DNA from: Lineus longissimus
Taxonomy: Eukaryota > Nemertea > Pilidiophora > Heteronemertea > Lineidae
DNA length: 64,000 nucleotides
Assembly: GCF_910592395.1 (NCBI RefSeq)
Contig: NC_088310.1
Span: forward strand, 18,297,501 to 18,361,500
Direction of reading: 5' to 3'
Part shown: positions 44,652 to 55,471 of the stretch, piece after piece
Layout: each line of letters starts with the position of its first letter
Position numbering within the stretch: position 1 is the stretch's first letter
Program-made: the position numbers and the translations under genes
Notes under the pieces: generated by a model
Told to the model about the DNA's origin: nothing
What the model saw: only the letters and a program-made list of their open reading frames with translations
Database searches by the model: none

Positions 44652-47584
44652 AGTCTGATGAAGCCCAACAGAAGAACACTGAATCAGCTGATATGGGTGT
44701 GAAACCTTGGCTGCCACGTTTCGAAACTCACAGTGAAGATGTTCGAGATAGCACCAGCACAAGCGGATACATGCATGCATGTACATGGCTTGCAAGGGAT
44801 AAAGAAAGGCAGACACACAGTGGATCAGCAGATAGAGTCCAGCCCTGGTTATCACCTTTCCACACCCAAGATGCTGCTCAAGGGACCAGATCAATGATGG
44901 TGCACACTCATGATATAGGTCAAGAGGTGGAATTTCAGCGGCACACTAGGTCAAAAGATAAGGGTGCGAAACCAGAGCTGACACATTATTCCACACAGAG
45001 TCATGATGTGAACCGAGGTAGCCGTGCCATGATCCCAAGTCATAATGATCACACTGCTAGTATCAATAGTCATAGGGAGGTTAACCAGTTGACACCGCCT
45101 GTAAACCTTGGTGGGAAACCAAGCAAAGCCAAGCTACCAGGGCATCTTGATAGCAAAGGTCAAGTTGTTAAATCCTACCCCCTGAATGTTGATGCGAGAC
45201 CATTTCAACCAAAGCCTGATGAGATTCAAGTTGGTCAGAGCCGAGATGTAGAGCATGTCAGCAGAGAGGGCAGAGGGTACATCTTTCAAGATCAACAGAT
45301 GAAAGCTGATCAACATCCTAGTTCAACAGGTCATCGTCACGCTGAAGACAGGGGATACAGCTTTCAAGGTCAACAGATGAAAGCTGATCAACATCCTAGT
45401 TCAGCAGGTCATCGTCACGCTGACGACAGGGGATACAGCTTTCAAGGTCAACAGATGAAAGCTGATCAACATCCTAGTTCAACAGGTCATCGTCACGCTG
45501 AAGACAGGGGATACAGCTTTCAAGGTCAACAGATGAAAGTTGATCAACATCCTAGTTCAACAGGTCATCGTCACGCTGAAGACAGGGGATACAGCTTTCA
45601 AGGTCAACATATGAAAGCTGATCAACATCCGAGTTCAACAGGTCATCGTCACGCTGAAGACAGGGGATACAGCTTTCAAGGTCAACAGATGAAAGCTGAT
45701 CAACATCCGAGTTCAACAGGTCATCGTCACGCTGAAGACAGGGGATACAGCTTTCAAGGTCAACAGATGAAAGCTGATCAACATTCTAGTTCAACAGGTC
45801 ATCGTTACGCTGAAGACAGGGGATACAGCTTTCAAGGTCAACAGATGAAAGCTGATCAACATCCTAGTTCAACAGGTCATCGTCACGCTGAAGACAGGGG
45901 ATACAGCTTTCAAGGTCAACGTCAAACGGATCCTAGAGATGCCTTCTTGCCCATAGTCGACCAACTGCAAGCACTCCAGACACGGCTAGAGCTCCCAAGG
46001 CCCGAGCAAAAAGGGTTTTCTGGAGACCCGCTTGATTATCCACGATTCACAACAGCATTTAGACAGAACATCGAATCCAGAACCCGTGATCCAGGAGAGT
46101 TATACCAGAATCTCAGGAAATACTGCAGTGGAAAGGCCAGCGAAGTCATATTGAAATATGATATGCTAGCGACAGATGAGGCCTACAGCCAAGCTAAGCG
46201 AGAACTGTATCTAAATTTCGGACAGCCTCATCTCATCACGATGGAGTTTCACAGGAAACTGAAGACCCAGGGTGACGTCAAGGCTGGCGACAGGAATGCG
46301 ATGCGAAAAGATCTCCTGGAGACCACAGAGTTGTCTCTACGTAGTGTTAACAAGGAAAAGTCACTAGATCATCCAGATTACCTAGTCGATGTAATCGCAA
46401 AACTACCGATGCATGATCGCCGCAGCTGGTTAAGAAAGGCAGCCAAGATCAGAGAGGAGTACGGGGAGGTCACTTTTTCAGAAGTTGTCAGAATCATCAA
46501 GGGACTTTCAAGGGAGGTAAACGACAGCGAATTTGCAGCCTTGCTTGAGCATAAGTATGATAAGCGGAAGAACAATGATGCAGTCAAAGATCGGAACAAG
46601 ACCCCCTCCGTAAAGACATACTTTATCACAGATGGCCAGGAGAGCTCGAAGGATGAGAAGTCCAGATCAAATGTCAATAATACTGGCGAAGCTAAGAAGA
46701 AAACTGGGAAGAGTACCAAGCAACAAGGATCTGAAAGGACAACCCAGAGTACTAGTAAACCTAGAGTGAAATGTACTCATTGCACCAGTGGACCATCGCA
46801 TTCCATCTGGGAGTGTTCAAGTGTCAAGAGGTTGCCATGGAAACAGAAGCAGGACATCATAAAGGGAATGGGATTCTGTTTTAATTGCCTGAATGCTGAC
46901 AACAAGGTCACTGCCCACAACTCAGCCAGGAAATGCCCTCTCCCTAAGGAATGTCAAAAGATGGGATGCAAGTCTACAACTAAGCATCATACTCTCCTAC
47001 ACTTTGACAAGGCTGAAGACAGGGATGGAACCACCCCTACTGTAATTGGTAACAGCTTCCTGGGAAAAACCGAAGATAAAGTCCTGTTCCCAGCATTCCC
47101 TGTCATAGTCAGATGTCCAGCTACCAGAAAGGAAATGAAGACTTGGGCAGGAATCGATTCCTACTCCAGCGCCTCTCTGTGTGAAGAAGACGTTCTGCAG
47201 GAATTATCCATAGAGCCAGATGAAAAGCCAGTCGAATTGAAGACATTGAATGGAGTTAGTGCGGGTAAAAGCACTAAAATCAGTCTGAAAATTTCCGGAT
47301 TGGATGGTAACAGCTGGATCGATATTCCTGAAGTATACTCTTGGGAAAGTTTGCCTATGGGAGACAAACACCTGCCGTCTAAGGAAACTTGGTCAAGTTA
47401 TGAGCATCTGAGAGACTTACCCACCCCAGAGAGTCCAGTTGGAAAGATTAAGGTTTTGATTGGAGGAAACATCCCATCAGCCCACAAGCAACTCGAATGG
47501 AAAGAAGGATCCAAACCAGAGGAGCCAATTGCAGCCAGATATCCATGGGGATGGACGTTGTTAGGTGGCTCCAGTCACAGCTGA
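44498..47584 (+). CDS. Inner BEL/Pao gag-protease with eight 26-residue repeats
   Basis: 1028 codons. Residues ~255-475 are eight near-identical 26-residue units (EDRGYSFQGQQMKADQHPSS...). The capsid-like domain follows (QKGFSGDPLDYPRFTTAFRQ), then CCHC-like fingers (CTHCTSGPSHSIWEC; CFNCLNADNKVTAHNSARKC), then a protease-like segment with GIDSYSSASL, where the usual D-S/T-G is D-S-Y, so activity is doubtful. It ends at TGA 47584; pol continues in other frames. The repeats are probably disordered and could vary in number between element copies. Confidence 0.82.
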   Translation: MEEGPVAVDNRSVHQDMGDKSKADDFCADAEVRKYATQDRNEIGNGSSTGIESDEAQQKNTESADMGVKPWLPRFETHSEDVRDSTSTSGYMHACTWLARDKERQTHSGSADRVQPWLSPFHTQDAAQGTRSMMVHTHDIGQEVEFQRHTRSKDKGAKPELTHYSTQSHDVNRGSRAMIPSHNDHTASINSHREVNQLTPPVNLGGKPSKAKLPGHLDSKGQVVKSYPLNVDARPFQPKPDEIQVGQSRDVEHVSREGRGYIFQDQQMKADQHPSSTGHRHAEDRGYSFQGQQMKADQHPSSAGHRHADDRGYSFQGQQMKADQHPSSTGHRHAEDRGYSFQGQQMKVDQHPSSTGHRHAEDRGYSFQGQHMKADQHPSSTGHRHAEDRGYSFQGQQMKADQHPSSTGHRHAEDRGYSFQGQQMKADQHSSSTGHRYAEDRGYSFQGQQMKADQHPSSTGHRHAEDRGYSFQGQRQTDPRDAFLPIVDQLQALQTRLELPRPEQKGFSGDPLDYPRFTTAFRQNIESRTRDPGELYQNLRKYCSGKASEVILKYDMLATDEAYSQAKRELYLNFGQPHLITMEFHRKLKTQGDVKAGDRNAMRKDLLETTELSLRSVNKEKSLDHPDYLVDVIAKLPMHDRRSWLRKAAKIREEYGEVTFSEVVRIIKGLSREVNDSEFAALLEHKYDKRKNNDAVKDRNKTPSVKTYFITDGQESSKDEKSRSNVNNTGEAKKKTGKSTKQQGSERTTQSTSKPRVKCTHCTSGPSHSIWECSSVKRLPWKQKQDIIKGMGFCFNCLNADNKVTAHNSARKCPLPKECQKMGCKSTTKHHTLLHFDKAEDRDGTTPTVIGNSFLGKTEDKVLFPAFPVIVRCPATRKEMKTWAGIDSYSSASLCEEDVLQELSIEPDEKPVELKTLNGVSAGKSTKISLKISGLDGNSWIDIPEVYSWESLPMGDKHLPSKETWSSYEHLRDLPTPESPVGKIKVLIGGNIPSAHKQLEWKEGSKPEEPIAARYPWGWTLLGGSSHS
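45273..45920 (+). repeat. 78-bp coding tandem repeat, eight units
   Basis: GGTCAACAGATGAAAGCTGA recurs every 78 bases with almost no variation, encoding the 26-residue gag repeat. Confidence 0.92.
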
Positions 47585-47620
47585 CTAGAATGTAATCACA
47601 TTGTAGTCAAGGAGAAGGAA

Positions 47621-47944
47621 TTGAGCGAGCAACTCCTACGATTAGCAGAATTTGATCAAGCTGGGATTGGAACCAAGTATCACTTCACCAAGCCTACGTC
47701 AGCTGAAGATGTCAAAGCGAAGGAAATTCTCGACAGCGGCACATACCTATGTGATGGTCACTTGTACATGCCAATACCTCTCGGAGATTCAGCCAAGGAG
47801 ATACCGAACAACAGAGGGTATGCACTGAAAAGACTTATGGGAGTCAAGGCGAAGTTGAAGAGAGGAAAATTGTCAAAGAAAACTTCACAGAGTACGGGGC
47901 CTACCGTGACCTGTTCCAGAAATACCGAGAAAAGGGGTATATAA
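47621..47944 (+). pseudogene. Inner BEL/Pao pol, N-terminal piece
   Basis: Reads KEKELSEQLLRLAEFDQAGI and later RGYALKRLMGVK, pol text before the RT. A frameshift near 47880 moves into the 47983-51024 frame. Confidence 0.65.
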
Positions 47945-47982
47945 GAAGGATTCCAAGAGATGAGATTGAAGCTGATGAGCCA

Positions 47983-50900
47983 GTGAATTACGTACCCTTC
48001 CATCATGTATACCACCCAGCGAAACCTGGTAAACTGAGGATAGTCTGGGATGCAGCTGCACGCTATGGAGACACCTGCTTAAATGACCATATTTATACAG
48101 GAGAAGACAACATGAACTCATTGCTGGGAGTCCTACTTAGATTCCGGACGGGGGGAGAGATAGCATTCCAGGCTGACGTAAATGCTATGTTTAACCAGAT
48201 CTTCATCACAAGGCAACATTGGAATTTGATGAGGTTCCTATGGTTCAAAGATGATGACTTGGATGCAGAACCTGAAGGATATCAAATCCTCCACAATTTC
48301 TTTGGTGGTACCCATGCTCCTGCCCTAGCTGGATATGCTGTAAAGAAGACATGCATCGACAACAGAGATGATTTCCACCCAGAAACAATCAAGACGGGAC
48401 TCAGAAACAGTTATGTAGATGACATACTTAAGTCTTTGGGGCCTGAGCTGGCAGTCATAGTCGTCTCAGAGATCTTCAAACTTTATGGCAAAACTGGATT
48501 TGAGCTGGCCAAGTTTGTAACAACGGATAGAAGTCTTCTAGAGTTGGTTAAACCAGAGCTGCAGGCACCTTCAATGAAGGAATCTTCCGATCTTGAGATG
48601 GGATATGAACACGAAGAACGAGTCCTTGGTGTCAAATGGAATGTCACCGATGACACATTTGGTTTCAAAACAAGAGAAAAGGAAAGGCCTTTAACAAGAA
48701 GAGGGCTGCTCGGTAACATAGCCGCTATGTTTGACCCAGAAGGAAGTGTAGCCCCTGTGACGCTCATACCGAGGCAAATTCTACAAGATATAACAGCTAA
48801 GGGGTATGGCTGGGACGAGCCATTACCAGAGTTGGAAGCCACTCAAGTTCAGGAATGGCTGCAGTCAATACAGAAGTTGGCAGATTTCAAGAGAGAACGA
48901 GCAGTAGTACCAAAGGGATTTGGCAAGATAGTATCAAGAGAGTTGCATGCGTTCTCTGATGGCTCAGAGACAGGACTTGGATTTGAGATCTTCATAAAGT
49001 CGACCAACGAAGAAGGAGCATGTCACATCTCATTCCTGCTTGCAAAGGCCCTGGTAACTCCCACCAAGGTCAAGACGATTCCTAGGATTGAGCTGCAAGC
49101 CATGCTGCTGTCGATGAGGGGGGTCAAGTTTGTCATCAAAGAGTCGGATTGCAGCTTCCTTAGGATATATCAATGGACAGACAGCTCGGCAGTTCTCATG
49201 ATGGTACAGAATTCCAAGAGACGCTTTTTGCCTTTTGTAGCAAACAGGCTGCAGGAAATTAGAGATCTAAAGGAGGACCTGAAAATCGAGATCCGTCATG
49301 TCCCAGGAGAGATGAACCCGGCCGATGTATGTAGTCGAGGGTTGACTGTGGAGAACTTTCTGAGACATGAACTGTTCCACCATGGGCCTAGTTTTCTGCA
49401 GAACACTGAGGAGGATTGGCCTAGTATGCCGAAGATTGGGAGTCTCCCTGACGACCATCCAGAAGGGAAGAAGGATGTGACTGTTACAGTTCTGGCTACA
49501 GAAGTTAAGGAGGACCCCCTGATGAAGTTAGTACATCACCACTCTAGCTGGGCAAAGTTGAGAGTGGCAGTAGCATGGTTAATACGCTTCATCATATGGA
49601 ACAAGGACACTCGCCTTGGACGCAATGCAGTCAACTACACCCGGTTGAAAGGCAGGATTAAAGGAAGTGAAATTCAAGATGCTGGTGAAGCAATAGTTCG
49701 ATATGTTCAGAGACAGGAATTCAGCAGCGAGATCAAGAAATTGGGGAACGTTGGTCCAAAAATGAAGCATAGTCAATTTCAGAAGCTTTGCCCATTCATC
49801 GACCCCAAGGGATCACTGAGAGTTGGAGGCCGTCTTTCTGAGTCGAGTTTGCCATACAACAGGAAACATCAGCTACTTCTGCCAAACAGTCATCACCTGA
49901 CAATGATCATAGCCAGATACTACCATGAGTCATACATGCACGCCCCACCGAAGACCTTACTGTACATGATCAGGAAACATTATTGGATCATCCACGGGAC
50001 AAGGCTGAGCTACAAGATACAGGAGACATGCAAAACATGCATTCGGACAGTCGCATTACCCAAGGAGCAAGTACAAGGAACTCTGCCAGTCTCCAGGGTC
50101 GCTGTTGGTAGTGCATGGCTGCACACAGGATGTGACATAATGGGTCCTGTACTCAGCAAGATGGGACGCAGCACGCCAAAACGGTACATCCTGGGACTGG
50201 TGTCATTTACAATCAAGGCCGTTCATTTCGAAGTCTTGCCCGATATGACCGTGCCTGCATTCCTGAACGCTCTAAGAAGATTCATTGCCCGTCGATCCAG
50301 GCCCCAGGAGCTGTCGACTGATTGTGCTGGGACGTTTGCGGCAGGGATAAAGGAACTGAATGAACTTCAAGATGTCTACAACAACTTAGCAGTAGAAGAT
50401 TTCTTGAGACAGAAGGAAATCTGCTGGGTCCCGAACATTCCCAAGGCATCGAATCGGAATGGTCTCTTTGAAAGGCCATTCAGGTCACTGCGAAGAGCCC
50501 TCCTAGGAACGTTAAAAGACAGGACGCCAACAGAGGACCAGCTGATGACGATCGTTGCTGAATGTGAGTTCCTCTACAATAGTCGTCCTCTATGTGCTCA
50601 GAGCAACAGCCCTGACGACATACAGCCGTTAACGCCAAACGATCTCCTCAATCCAGAACCAGCTGCAGCCTATGCTCCAGGGGTATTTGTCGACCGTGAC
50701 TTGATGGTTCGCAACCACTTCCGTCAAGTCCAAGCCATGGTCGACATTTTCTGGCATCGATTTCGTCTCGAGTACTTGACCTCACTGCAAGAGAGGACAA
50801 AACAGCTCAAGGAAACACGTAACTTCCAAGTTGGCGACGTCGTTCTACTCGTCGAAGACATGAAACTTGGACATCGAGGACATTACCCAATGGGACGAAT

Positions 50901-51024
50901 CACCGCTGTAAATCCGTCAACAGCAGACAACAACGTGCGAACGGTGCAACTCAAGACAAGCAAGGGAACGTATGCCAGGCCAGTGAAGAGCATCGTACTA
51001 CTGGAGGCTGAAGGAACGGACTAA
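47983..51024 (+). CDS. Inner BEL/Pao pol: RT, RNase H, integrase
   Basis: 1013 codons. RT has LRIVWDAAARYGDTCLND, FQADVNAMFNQI and catalytic YVDD (NSYVDDILKSLG). RNase H has LHAFSDGSETGLGFEI. Integrase follows with an HHCC finger (H-H ... CKTC), core residues in GCDIMGP, LSTDCAGTF and the late E within ASNRNGLFERPFRSL, ending with the BEL-typical domain VGDVVLLVEDMKLGHRGHYPMGRI. The core Asp/Glu are recognisable but the stretch between them is not canonical. Uninterrupted through three domains. Confidence 0.85.
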   Translation: MNYVPFHHVYHPAKPGKLRIVWDAAARYGDTCLNDHIYTGEDNMNSLLGVLLRFRTGGEIAFQADVNAMFNQIFITRQHWNLMRFLWFKDDDLDAEPEGYQILHNFFGGTHAPALAGYAVKKTCIDNRDDFHPETIKTGLRNSYVDDILKSLGPELAVIVVSEIFKLYGKTGFELAKFVTTDRSLLELVKPELQAPSMKESSDLEMGYEHEERVLGVKWNVTDDTFGFKTREKERPLTRRGLLGNIAAMFDPEGSVAPVTLIPRQILQDITAKGYGWDEPLPELEATQVQEWLQSIQKLADFKRERAVVPKGFGKIVSRELHAFSDGSETGLGFEIFIKSTNEEGACHISFLLAKALVTPTKVKTIPRIELQAMLLSMRGVKFVIKESDCSFLRIYQWTDSSAVLMMVQNSKRRFLPFVANRLQEIRDLKEDLKIEIRHVPGEMNPADVCSRGLTVENFLRHELFHHGPSFLQNTEEDWPSMPKIGSLPDDHPEGKKDVTVTVLATEVKEDPLMKLVHHHSSWAKLRVAVAWLIRFIIWNKDTRLGRNAVNYTRLKGRIKGSEIQDAGEAIVRYVQRQEFSSEIKKLGNVGPKMKHSQFQKLCPFIDPKGSLRVGGRLSESSLPYNRKHQLLLPNSHHLTMIIARYYHESYMHAPPKTLLYMIRKHYWIIHGTRLSYKIQETCKTCIRTVALPKEQVQGTLPVSRVAVGSAWLHTGCDIMGPVLSKMGRSTPKRYILGLVSFTIKAVHFEVLPDMTVPAFLNALRRFIARRSRPQELSTDCAGTFAAGIKELNELQDVYNNLAVEDFLRQKEICWVPNIPKASNRNGLFERPFRSLRRALLGTLKDRTPTEDQLMTIVAECEFLYNSRPLCAQSNSPDDIQPLTPNDLLNPEPAAAYAPGVFVDRDLMVRNHFRQVQAMVDIFWHRFRLEYLTSLQERTKQLKETRNFQVGDVVLLVEDMKLGHRGHYPMGRITAVNPSTADNNVRTVQLKTSKGTYARPVKSIVLLEAEGTD

Positions 51025-51702
51025 CGTGTCGAAATATGAGCTACTCGCGTCAATATTATATATTTGTGTCAGGAATATGCGGACACTAATGAGACTAAAA
51101 CGAGTCTCATCCAAACGTAAACTGAACTACAAGGATTGCGCAATTCAGAAATAATTCGGTGGTGCATATAATGCCTGCATCACATCTTGCTCGCTATTAA
51201 CTGGAACTGTGCCGAGGGGCACAATAATCCCCTGTTCCAGTCTTCTTATTGTTGGGTTAGGCAGTCTACCCATTCCAACGCATTATCATATTTCTAAAGT
51301 TTCGCATAAGACATCAGAACAATCCGCTGTTTCAATTGTCTTCTCTAGTTTGAGAGTGCAGATATAATCTATTTTGTGTTAAGAATTTATCTCAAAACGC
51401 GCCGTAATCATTGCGCTTTGTGTCTAAATTGACATTTCCATTGAGATTAATAGTACTGCGCTTTAATTCGCATTCTGTGTTTGTTGGACTATATATCAGT
51501 ATAAACTGATATCTTCCTGATCATGGACTATATATCGGTATAAACTAATATCTTCCGAAGAGTGGACTATCTTTGTGTAATAATTACTAGCATTTCATTC
51601 TTGTGAAGATTGTGCTGGAATTTGGAAACTTGTCTTTTCCATAGGAATTTTGCAAAGATTTTTATTGATGTTGGAATCATCATTGTGATGATTCGGGGGG
51701 AG
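51025..51702. other. Inner BEL/Pao 3' untranslated region
   Basis: No gene. Two near-repeats of GGACTATATATC(A/G)GTATAAACT (51487, 51525) precede the purine tract and 3' LTR. Confidence 0.6.
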
Positions 51703-51995
51703 TGTAAATCTTTGTGGCAATTTTTGGTAGGGTTTGCAGCCGCGAAGACGGCTCCGTCCGGCGCCCCCGGAATTGGTCCGGTGGCCAGGCGCTGCTGTTG
51801 TTGCGTGTGCGTTAGAAGACGGGAGGAAATGCTAAACCCAGAACAAATAACTGTTTTAAACCGTTTTTAAGAGAAAGAATGTAAGGTCAGATGTGTCACG
51901 AGAGATATCATTAAATCATTCATTAAAGGTATAACGCGTTAAGAAGTTATTGATGACATTCGATCGAGGCAGCAGCCACCACAACCAGATTTTCA
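51703..51995 (+). repeat. 3' LTR of the inner BEL/Pao element
   Basis: 293 bp, matches 43550-43838; followed by target duplication GGGGA and outer pol. Confidence 0.9.
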
Positions 51996-51997
51996 GG

Positions 51998-54900
51998 GGA
52001 AACCAGGAGAACCCATTGCCAGGCTAACGCCGTTAGGCTGGACCTGTGTCGGTGTCACGGAGGATGCAGCGGCAGCAGCGACGGAGGGTGTATACAAAAC
52101 CAAGACCTAAGACATAAGACCTAAGACCTAAGATCCCCCGAAGTACAAAACTAAGACCCAGGTACAAAACTAAGATCCCCGAGGTACAAAACTAAGACCC
52201 GGGGAGGCCAATTCCAAACTAAAATTTTGAAGAAAAATATCAGAGTCTTAGTTTTGTACATCAGGGGATCTTAGTTTTGTACGTACAAAACTAAGATCCC
52301 CCGAGGTACAAAACTAAGACCCGGGGAGGCCAATTCCAAACTAAAATTTTGAAGAAAAATATCAGAGTCTTAGTTTTGTACATCAGGGGATCTTAGTTTT
52401 GTACGTACAAAACTAAGATCCCCCGAGGTACAAAACTAAGACCCGGGGGGGCCAATTCCAAACTAAAATTTTGAAGAAAAATATCAGAGTCTTAGTTTTG
52501 TACATCAGGGGATCTTAGTTTTGTACGTACAAAACTAAGACCCCTCGAGGTACAAAACTAAGACCCATGATTTCTTTCCAAATTCTGCCCCTCTTTCGAA
52601 TTCATTTTGATGTAGTAATATCACCTTTGAGATGCATGCAGTTGCTCCATCTGAATAATACCTCCATATGCACTATGCAGGCACGACCGGTCATCACTCT
52701 AGCATATACTCTAGCATATACGGCCTCCATCCAGCTCCACAAAAAGTGGCGAAACCGGTGCAATACTCCTTTGAGTCATTCTGAGGAGCGCCGCCATCGG
52801 AAGAGTTGGAACGAGTAAAATATGAACGTTTTCTTATCCATCAATTACATACTAACCGAGTCAAACAACGTTATTGCAATATAGGCCGTTATTTAATGAA
52901 TTTACATAAATCGATCAGAATATTTTGAGAATTGTGTACAAAATATTTGTGGGAGACTTAACTGAAAATATACCAAGAAGCAAAATGAAAATGTTCCTTC
53001 GGCATTTAAGTGTACAGAGTCGTCAAACACAGCTTTTACAACGAAATGAACATGGGTTGTATCAAACATCCATGCGTATGTACATGTTGCATATAACAAT
53101 ACATTATACACAACAGAGACTCCCTTCTTACCTCAACACACTACTAAGCTATTTCATTTATGACTTGTAAAATGGGAAATTTTTGTGGTATTTTCAATAA
53201 AATTTTGCGTTTTTTGCGAATGTCTGTAATCCGCAAAAATAAAAATTGCAAAACAGGAATTCTAAATAAAGTTTATTCAAACAAATCCGTGAAAATACCG
53301 TAACCAGCCGCAAAAATTTTCCGTTTTACAATATACTACAAAAATTAATTAATTTTCTTCCAAACAATATCAATTATATGGCCTCCCCGGGTCTTAGTTT
53401 TGTACCTCGGGGGATCTTAGTTTTGTACGTACAAAACTAAGATCCCCTGATGTACAAAACTCAGACTTTGATATTTTTCTTCAAAATTTTAGTTTGGAAT
53501 TGGCCTCCTGGGTCTTAGTTTTGTACCTCGGGGATCTTAGTTTTGTACTTTGGGGGATCTTAGGTCTTAGGTCTTATGTCTTAGGTCTTGGTTTTGTATA
53601 CACCCACGCATTTCACGTTCCATTGTAACCACGCTGACCTGAACGAGACAATACGGCGATATTGGGACATTCCAGACTCGCCAGAGACTGCGGTCATCAG
53701 TCCAGATGACCAGGAAGCTGTCAAGATAGTCAGTAGTTCAATCGAATACAATGCAGAGACCAAGCGGTATTCTGTAGGCCTACCCTGGAGGGCAGGTCGG
53801 TCAGAGATACCTGACAGTTACCCGATGGCTGCCAAGAGACTGAAGAACACCGAGAAGAAGCTACAGCGGGATCCAGATTTAGAGAAAGCATACTCGAAAG
53901 TCTTGGCAGATTACCAGCTAAAGGGTTACATCAAGAAGGTTGCACCAGCAGACAAGGAGACACCAGGATGGTACTTGCCTCATTTTCCAGTATTGAGGCC
54001 GGACAAGGCAACAACAAAGACAAGAATAGTATTCGATGCTTCTGCCAAGGTGGAGGGAGTCTCGTTGAATGATCTACTACACCAGGGGCCAAAGCTGCAA
54101 AATAGTCTCTACTCCGTGTTGTTAAGGTTTCGCCATCACCCTGTAGCCTTAATGAGTGATATAGCTGAAATGTATTGTCAGATTGAACTGAAGGAGGAGG
54201 ATCGGCGCTATCATCGTTTTCTATGGAGATCCATGGATACAGACAGACCACCAGATGTATACGAGTTCCAACGTGTCGTCTTTGTAGTAAATTCAAGTCC
54301 TTTCCTGGCCCAGTATGTCTGCAGGCAGCATGCAGAGAAGTATCGTTTAGAGTACCCACTGGCCGCAGAGACAGTTTTGGAAAGCACATACATGGATGAC
54401 TCCACGGATTCGGTAAGGACGGTAGAAACAGGAGTGGAATGGTATCAGCAGTCATCAGAGCTGTGGGATAAGAATGGGATGCATGCAAGAAAGTACATGT
54501 CAAACAAGCCAGAAGTTTTGAAGAATATACCAACAGCAGACTGCGCTTCGGAGGTTGATTTGGATACAGAAGATCTGCCTACTGTCAAGACATTAGGAGT
54601 CCTTTGGTTGCCAAAAGAAGATGTCTTCAGCTTCAGATTCAACCTGCCAGATGAAGAGGCCATCACCAAGAGAAAATTCCTGCAGAAGACAGCCAGTCTG
54701 TTCGACCCGTTGGGTTTTCTATCACCTTACCTGTGGGAGACAGGTGTTGACTGGGATGATCCTGTTGACGAGGATACCACAACTAGGATCCGAGGATGGT
54801 TTGCAGAGTTACCGGACCTTCCCAAGATGAAGATTCCAAGATGTCTGACATTGGAGGCCAGAGTAGTTGAGAAAAAACTGCACGTGTTCTCTGACTCGTC

Positions 54901-55441
54901 CCAGGAGGCCTATGGAGCAGTCATATTTTGCATGCAGAGATACGAGGGAGGAGCTGTCAGCAGCAGAATGGTAACGTCCAAGTCTCGAGTGGCACCGCTA
55001 CAACCAGTCAGTATCCCGCGATTGGAGCTCATGGGAGCGGTGGAAGGCCTACATCTCGTGGAGAGTGCGAGCAAAGCACTAAAGCTCTGCAGCAGGGATT
55101 GGACATTTTGGAGCGATAGTCTGGATACACTGCATTGGATCCGAGGAAGAGGGCGAGCCTTCAAGCCATTCATTGCAAATCGCGTTGGAGAGATCCAGAG
55201 AGCTACAAATCCTGACCAGTGGAGATACGTACCCACTGCTGAGAATCCCGCGGATCTACTCACCAGAGGTCTCACTGTGAGTCAGTTAAGCTACAACACG
55301 CTATGGTGGCAGGGACCGGCATTTCTTACAGAGGACCCAACTATGTGGCCAGAGAACAAAGTCGAGAAGAAGCAACCATCAGAAGCAGTGAAAGCTGAAA
55401 CGAGGAAGCAATGTTTGGAGGAAAACCTACCCCAGTTGTAG
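51998..55441 (+). pseudogene. Outer BEL/Pao pol: RT and RNase H, split by the foldback element
   Basis: 51998-52085 reads PGEPIARLTPLGWTCVG, the start of BEL pol. After the foldback element, 53606-55441 continues with HFTFHCNHADL, RT blocks TRIVFDASAKVEGVSLND, LMSDIAEMYCQIELKEED and catalytic YMDD (STYMDDSTDS), and RNase H with LHVFSDSSQEAYGAV. It stops at 55441; the integrase lies in later frames. Confidence 0.82.
52086..53605. mobile_element. Foldback DNA transposon in outer BEL/Pao pol
   Basis: Terminal inverted repeats GGGTGTATACAAAACCAAGA at 52086 and reversed at 53605, extended by inverted and direct copies of GTACAAAACTAAGA(C/T)CCCC and a ~100-bp module repeated three times (52190-52560). 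The middle (52570-53370) encodes nothing recognisable. Removing it, with one copy of the imperfect ACGGA/ACGCA flank, rejoins the host pol frame, supporting the boundaries. Confidence 0.85.
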
Positions 55442-55471
55442 ACGTACCTTGCTGTCCCAGAAAATGGAGGA

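Larger units (their letters stand above)
43550..51995 (+). mobile_element. Inner BEL/Pao element nested in the outer one
   Basis: LTRs 43550-43838 (289 bp) and 51703-51995 (293 bp), start TGTAAATC and end TTTTCA. Target duplication GGGGA (43545-43549 and 51996-52000). A purine tract (GGGGGGAG) precedes the 3' LTR. It splits the outer element between protease and RT, and outer pol text resumes directly after it. Confidence 0.92.
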
